DNA of 15,159 bases from an uncultured bacterium (GTDB lineage Bacteria; Patescibacteriota; Patescibacteriia; CAIQCM01). Made by a program: the position numbers and the translations under genes. Where the stretch lies: positions 1-15,159 of the forward strand of contig CAIQCM010000082.1 of NCBI GenBank assembly GCA_903870305.1, given 5' to 3'. The notes below the pieces were generated by a model. The model saw only the letters and a program-made list of their open reading frames with translations, was not told the origin of the DNA and did no database searches. Within the stretch, counting starts at the first letter, position 1. The number at the start of each line of letters is the position of its first letter. Of the stretch, positions 11,636 to 15,159 are shown one piece after another.

Positions 11636-12934
11636 ATGTCTAACCCAATCGTTCAAGCTATTAAGCAAATTTGCGACGAAAAGCAGCTCTCGGCCGAAGC
11701 GGTCCTTGAGACCGTCGAAGCGGCGCTTGCGGCCGCATACCGCAAGGACTTCGGCGAAAAGAATCAGAATGTGAAGATCGTGTTCGACCCCGAGACGGGG
11801 AACATGCGCGCTTTTGATGTTAAGACGGTTGTCGAGGATGAGCTTTATGAAAAGTACGCCAAGGAAGAGGAAGAACGGAAGAAGGCGGCCGAAGAAGCTG
11901 CGGCGGCGGGAGTAAAGCCGGAAGAAAAGAAAGAAGAAAAAAGGATCGAGACCCCGGCGCCGGTCCTAAACGCCGACGGCACGCCCGTGCCGGAAGAACC
12001 GGTATTTAATCCGAAATTGAATTTGTCCTTGGCTGCCGCGCGCGAAATAAAAAAGGACGCGGCGCTTGGCGACGAGCTTAAGTTGGAACTCGAGATCCCG
12101 GCCGCGTTCGGGCGCATGGCCGCGATGACGGCGAAACAAGTGATCACCCAGCGCTTGCGCGAAGCCGAGCGCAACATGGTCTATAACGAAATGAAAGGGA
12201 ATGAAGGCCAGCTTGTCATGGGCGTGGTTCAGCGCCGCGAAGGCCGCTTGGTGCTGGTCGACTTGGGCCGCATTGCCGCGATCATGCCGCCCGAAGAGCA
12301 GGCGCCGCAAGAGAACTACGAACCCGGCGCGCGCATTAAGGTGTACATCAAATCGGTGACGCTCGGGATCCGCGGGCCGCAGGTCGTGGTTTCGCGCGCC
12401 TCCGACGAAATGGTTAAAAAACTTTTCACTTTGGAAATTCCCGAGGTCTCGACCGGCACGGTCGTGATCCACAACGTCGCCCGCGAAGCCGGCTCGCGCT
12501 CGAAGGTCTCGGTCTCTTCGACGCAGGCGAACATCGATCCGATCGGCTCCTGCATCGGCCAGCGCGGTACGCGCATTCAGACGATCATCTCGGAACTGGG
12601 CGGCGAAAAGATCGACATCATCCAATACTCAGAGGATGCCGGCAAGTATATCGGCATGGCGCTCGCGCCGGCCAAGGTCGGCTCCGTCGAATTGAACGAT
12701 GCCGAGAAGATCGCGACCGTCACCGTGCCGGCCGACCAGCTGTCGTTAGCGATCGGACGCGGCGGACAGAACGTGCGCCTCGCTTCCTCGCTCACCGGCT
12801 GGAAAATAAACATTCTCGACTCCGGCGCGCCGGCCGCGCCCGCCGAGCTCAGCTCGGTTGCCTCGGAAGCGATTCCGGAAGAAGCGGCCAAGGAAGAGGT
12901 TAAAGCGGATGCGGCTGAAGAAACCAAGGAATAG
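11636..12934 (+). CDS. nusA: Transcription termination/antitermination factor NusA
   Basis: Binds RNA polymerase and nascent RNA, promoting pausing, hairpin-dependent termination and antitermination. From ATG 11636 (432 aa): the N-terminal RNA-polymerase-binding domain spans about 1-180; an S1 domain runs from about 190 to 255 (GQLVMGVVQRREGRLVLVDL); KH1 carries DPIGSCIGQRGTRIQ (301-315); KH2 carries LAIGRGGQNVRLA (371-383); an acidic Ala/Glu tail follows. Residues 74-128 are a Lys/Glu- and Pro-rich insertion inside the N-terminal domain. No C-terminal acidic repeats of the E. coli kind are present. An earlier in-frame ATG at 11618 lies in the heptad repeat and is less likely. No rimP precedes it. 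The leader contains a terminator at +2, so autoregulation is plausible. Confidence 0.95.
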   Translation: MSNPIVQAIKQICDEKQLSAEAVLETVEAALAAAYRKDFGEKNQNVKIVFDPETGNMRAFDVKTVVEDELYEKYAKEEEERKKAAEEAAAAGVKPEEKKEEKRIETPAPVLNADGTPVPEEPVFNPKLNLSLAAAREIKKDAALGDELKLELEIPAAFGRMAAMTAKQVITQRLREAERNMVYNEMKGNEGQLVMGVVQRREGRLVLVDLGRIAAIMPPEEQAPQENYEPGARIKVYIKSVTLGIRGPQVVVSRASDEMVKKLFTLEIPEVSTGTVVIHNVAREAGSRSKVSVSSTQANIDPIGSCIGQRGTRIQTIISELGGEKIDIIQYSEDAGKYIGMALAPAKVGSVELNDAEKIATVTVPADQLSLAIGRGGQNVRLASSLTGWKINILDSGAPAAPAELSSVASEAIPEEAAKEEVKADAAEETKE

Positions 12935-12948
12935 CTCGTCGGCAACGG

Positions 12949-12976
12949 ATTAGATATTAGAAATTAGATATTAGAT
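12949..12976 (+). repeat. Four ATTAGAT heptads between nusA and yidC
   Basis: Consecutive 7-nt units: ATTAGAT (12949-12955), ATTAGAA (12956-12962), ATTAGAT (12963-12969) and ATTAGAT (12970-12976), followed by ATT. The array ends 7 nt before the yidC ATG and occupies the position where a Shine-Dalgarno would be expected. No complementary arm is present. Confidence 0.85.
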
Positions 12977-12983
12977 ATTCGGT

Positions 12984-13733
12984 ATGAAAGCTTTCTTTAC
13001 AACCATTCTCTTCCAGCCGATGTTAAACGCCCTCATGTGGATCTACAGCATCATCCCGGGGCACGACATCGGGCTTGCGATCATCGCGCTTACGATCGTG
13101 ATCCGGCTCATCCTCTGGCCGTTCCAACAGTCGGCGCTTAAGTCGCAGCGCGCGCTTCAGACCGTTCAGCCAAAGCTCAAAGAACTTCAGATAAAGTTCG
13201 GCGACGACAAAGCCGGTCTTAACAAGGCGATGATGGAGCTTTACGCCAAAGAAAAGGTCTCGCCTTTTTCTTCGTGTCTGCCGCTTCTGGTGCAGCTGCC
13301 GTTCCTTATCGCGCTCTATCAGGTCTTGCGCGCCGGACTCACTTCGGCCAATTTCGACCTGCTTTATCCGTTCGTCCATAATCCCGGCACGATCAACCCT
13401 GTCGCTTTCGGCTTCCTGAATTTGGCATCAAAGTCGATCCCGCTCGCCGTCTTGGCCGGAGCTGCGCAATTTTTCCAGACCAGAATGCTTCCCATGAACC
13501 GGCCGCCCGCGGGCGCGGGTCCGGGCGCCAAGGACGAGGATCAGCTCGCGAAGGTCAACAAACAAATGCTCTACATCATGCCGGTCTTCACGGTCTTCAT
13601 CGGTATTTCGCTCCCCGCCGGTCTTACGCTTTACTGGGTGATCACCACCTGCATGGCTATTTTTCAGCAATGGTTGTTCCTGCACACGAGCAAGACCAAG
13701 AACGATCAGGTGCTTGCCTCGCCTAAACTATAG
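12984..13733 (+). CDS. yidC: YidC/Oxa1 membrane protein insertase
   Basis: Inserts and folds inner-membrane proteins, alone or with SecYEG. The 249-residue protein is the short form with five hydrophobic segments at about 8-25, 28-47, 98-118, 150-165 and 195-232. The hydrophilic-groove arginine is R41 in LTIVIRLILWPF, followed by the cytoplasmic helical hairpin QTVQPKLKELQIKFGDDKAGLNKAMMELYAKE across residues 59-90. The core SCLPLLVQLPFLIALYQVLR and the terminal LPAGLTLYWVITTCM are diagnostic. No lipobox or periplasmic P1 domain is present. ATG 12984 lacks a Shine-Dalgarno. It lies 49 nt after nusA with no terminator, and 6 nt before the next gene, so the four genes probably form one transcript. 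Confidence 0.95.
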   Translation: MKAFFTTILFQPMLNALMWIYSIIPGHDIGLAIIALTIVIRLILWPFQQSALKSQRALQTVQPKLKELQIKFGDDKAGLNKAMMELYAKEKVSPFSSCLPLLVQLPFLIALYQVLRAGLTSANFDLLYPFVHNPGTINPVAFGFLNLASKSIPLAVLAGAAQFFQTRMLPMNRPPAGAGPGAKDEDQLAKVNKQMLYIMPVFTVFIGISLPAGLTLYWVITTCMAIFQQWLFLHTSKTKNDQVLASPKL

Positions 13734-13739
13734 CCCCTT

Positions 13740-14690
13740 ATGGACCTCCGTGAAGCGATCATCCGGACGGTCTGTTATTTCGACCTTTTCGACTTCCCGC
13801 TAACGCGCGAGGAAGTTAGAAGTTATCTTTTGGAAACAAAAGCCGGCGCGGACGAAGTTGATGCGATGATCGCGACGCTAATCGCATCAAAAATATTAAA
13901 AGCAGAGAATGGTTTTATCTCGTTTCACGACCGCGACGGACTAAGCGCGATCCGCGCCGAACGAAAAATTTTTTCTGATCGAAAATGGAAGCGTGCGCGC
14001 GCCTGGGCGCGGATCTTTTCGGCGCTTCCCGGCGTCGAACTGGTCGGGGTGGGGAACACGCTCGCCTACGCGAACGCCAAGGACGGCTCGGACATTGATT
14101 TTTTTATCGTAACCGCGCCGGGTGCCATTTGGCGCACGCGATTTTTTTGCGCGGCCGTGTCCGCGATCCTCGATCTACGACCCAAGGAGAATGACAACCG
14201 CGACAAACTCTGTTTGTCTTTTTTTGTCACGACCGACGCGTTGGATATGTCGCGGTTCAACTGTCATTGCGAGGAGCGAACGAATGAGCGATGCTGCAAT
14301 CTCGCGGGGGATGTGCTGAAGGTCGATATTTACATGCGCTACTGGACGCGGCAGATGACCCCGCTCGCGGGCAAGATGTCGGTCTTTGAACTTTTCAGAG
14401 CGGAAAATCCCGAGGTTGAACCTCGGGAAAAGATCGATCGATCGATCTTTTTACGCGCGCTTTTTTCTCCGCTCGGCCTTTTGCCGGGCGCGTTCATGAA
14501 ACGCTGGCAGCAGAATCACTTTCCAAAAACGCTGCTCGAAGCCGCCGCTCGGCGCGACGGCTCGGTCGTCATCTCCGACGATGTGCTCAAGTTCCACGTG
14601 AGCGACCGGCGCGCCGATATTTACGACCGCTGGCAAAAGAGAGTAAAGTCAATATTGCATGAAGATCTCCAAGATCGTCGAACAAATTGA
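13740..14690 (+). CDS. Nucleotidyltransferase-like protein carrying an in-frame REP-like insertion
   Basis: A 316-aa protein. An N-terminal winged-helix-like part (REAIIRTVCYFDLFDFPLT, then TREEVRSYL) precedes a nucleotidyltransferase core: VGNTLAYANAKDGSDIDFFIV (103-123). There D118 and D120 form the DxD metal pair and Asn106 sits where GS is usual. The C-terminal part has IYMRYWTRQMTPL and a basic region. The target is unknown. Related genes beside O-antigen-ligase-like genes are known to me in CPR. Residues 174-188 (FNCHCEERTNERCCNL region) are encoded by a REP-like palindromic element, which has not broken the frame. Two further palindromes lie at 14408-14428 and 14428-14451. The stop is at 14690, 32 nt beyond the start of the next gene. 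Confidence 0.75.
   Translation: MDLREAIIRTVCYFDLFDFPLTREEVRSYLLETKAGADEVDAMIATLIASKILKAENGFISFHDRDGLSAIRAERKIFSDRKWKRARAWARIFSALPGVELVGVGNTLAYANAKDGSDIDFFIVTAPGAIWRTRFFCAAVSAILDLRPKENDNRDKLCLSFFVTTDALDMSRFNCHCEERTNERCCNLAGDVLKVDIYMRYWTRQMTPLAGKMSVFELFRAENPEVEPREKIDRSIFLRALFSPLGLLPGAFMKRWQQNHFPKTLLEAAARRDGSVVISDDVLKFHVSDRRADIYDRWQKRVKSILHEDLQDRRTN
14263..14305 (+). repeat. REP-like palindromic element inside a coding sequence
   Basis: Begins GTCATTGCGAGGAGCGAA and ends GCAATCTCGC. ATTGC (14266-14270) pairs with GCAAT (14296-14300), and GCGAG (14269-14273) with CTCGC (14301-14305). The sequence matches, from memory, a widespread intergenic repeat (TCATTGCGAGGAGCGAAGCGACGAAGCAATCTC-like) whose translation gives NCHCEERSDEA. 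Here it is read in that frame. Confidence 0.8.
14408..14451 (+). repeat. Two adjacent palindromes within the nucleotidyltransferase gene
   Basis: TCCCGAGG (14408-14415) pairs with CCTCGGGA (14421-14428), loop TTGAA. It is followed directly by a perfect 24-bp palindrome, 14428-14451 (AAAAGATCGATC and its mirror), which ends in a T run. The second has terminator-like form but lies mid-gene and is in frame. Confidence 0.8.
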
Positions 14691-15159
14691 CCGGTGGGGA
14701 ACCGTTCTCCTCATCTATCTCATCCCTTGGCAGGCGCGGATCATTTTTAGCCAAGGGTACCTCTCGGGCGTCCCCAGCGAACCGCAGACGCGGTCGCTTT
14801 TCGCCATCGAACTCATGATCGCGGCACTCCTCATCGTCCGGTTCGCGGCGATGCGGATCGAAAAAGAAAGGGTCGTTCGCAACCGTTATTATTCGCTCGT
14901 CGCCGATACCAAGACCTTATTTGCCGCCGGTGCGCTGGCCGTCTTGGCCGCGTTTTCCATAATTGTTTCGCTCGATCAGGCCGCCGCGGTCTTTGCCGCG
15001 CTACATATTATTGAAGGGCTCGCGATCTTCCTTCTTGTTTTGACCGCGCCTTCGGAGCGCGAGGCGCGTCTGGCGTTTCTCGTAAGCGCGTTGGTGCAAT
15101 CGGCGATCGCTATAGAACAGGTATTTTTCCAGCGGATCTATCCGGATACGTGGGTCGGG
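14659..15159 (+). CDS. O-antigen ligase/Wzy-like polytopic membrane protein, 3'-truncated by window edge
   Basis: An open frame from ATG 14659 to the last base, 167 codons without a stop. It has successive hydrophobic segments near residues 14-30 (TVLLIYLIPWQARIIF), 46-64, 88-107, 109-130 and 138-155. The opening 'LIPWQ(A/T)R-I' followed by a short hydrophilic loop matches O-antigen ligase-like proteins I recall from CPR genomes, which join or polymerise surface polysaccharides. The catalytic periplasmic loop would lie beyond the window, so this remains tentative. The start overlaps the end of the nucleotidyltransferase gene by 32 nt, implying translational coupling, and no Shine-Dalgarno stands out. 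Confidence 0.7.
   Translation, partial: MKISKIVEQIDRWGTVLLIYLIPWQARIIFSQGYLSGVPSEPQTRSLFAIELMIAALLIVRFAAMRIEKERVVRNRYYSLVADTKTLFAAGALAVLAAFSIIVSLDQAAAVFAALHIIEGLAIFLLVLTAPSEREARLAFLVSALVQSAIAIEQVFFQRIYPDTWVG

Overview
The window most likely comes from a Patescibacteria (CPR) genome, or a close relative, of moderate GC. This is inferred from gene content: short housekeeping proteins, a 594-residue double ThyX-like protein, a bactofilin/DAGK-like/PHP cluster, small membrane proteins that I recall only from CPR genomes, a LAGLIDADG gene abutting a tRNA, and NusA with a charged insertion. No ribosomal RNA or plasmid/phage backbone genes are present, so it reads as ordinary chromosome with several accessory insertions.

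Layout. 1-1656 is argS, with its 5' end cut by the window edge. 1859-3984 is a tight plus-strand run: bactofilin, a diverged diacylglycerol-kinase-like protein and a PHP phosphoesterase. 4052-4696 is a LAGLIDADG homing endonuclease whose stop codon lies inside tRNA-Leu(GAG). tRNA-Leu and the convergent tRNA-Val(UAC) share one bidirectional terminator. 4985-7039 holds three membrane proteins of unknown function and a small methyltransferase, with terminators after 5674 and 6560. yraN (7150-7506) and thymidylate kinase (minus, 7627-8346) converge on a long inverted repeat. tmk and a thyX-like gene (8470-10254) diverge from a compact promoter region and would make and phosphorylate dTMP. 10302-10823 is an orphan C-terminal piece of an Asp/Asn-type class II tRNA synthetase. 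10919-11374 is an AT-rich HIT-family gene with a leaderless promoter. 11636-15159 is nusA, yidC, a nucleotidyltransferase-like gene and the start of a polytopic O-antigen-ligase-like protein.

Regulation and non-coding structure. The most unusual signal is a set of short arrays with an exact 7-nt period (AACCAAG/TTGGTTC, GTTTCTG, ATTAGAT, ATTAGTT, ATGAAGC/GTTTCAT) in six gene-free intervals. Three of these form complementary arms around a loop. The nusA leader combines a 25-nt tandem repeat, a near-consensus promoter, a perfect intrinsic terminator starting almost at the predicted +1, and a heptad inverted repeat. Two genes (5751, 10919) have a -10 box exactly 6 nt before the ATG, which implies leaderless mRNAs. 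The nucleotidyltransferase gene carries an in-frame REP-like element plus two further palindromes.

There is no gene-free stretch above 300 bases; the longest is 11375-11635. All identifications come from reading the sequence and recalling family motifs; no database search was run.
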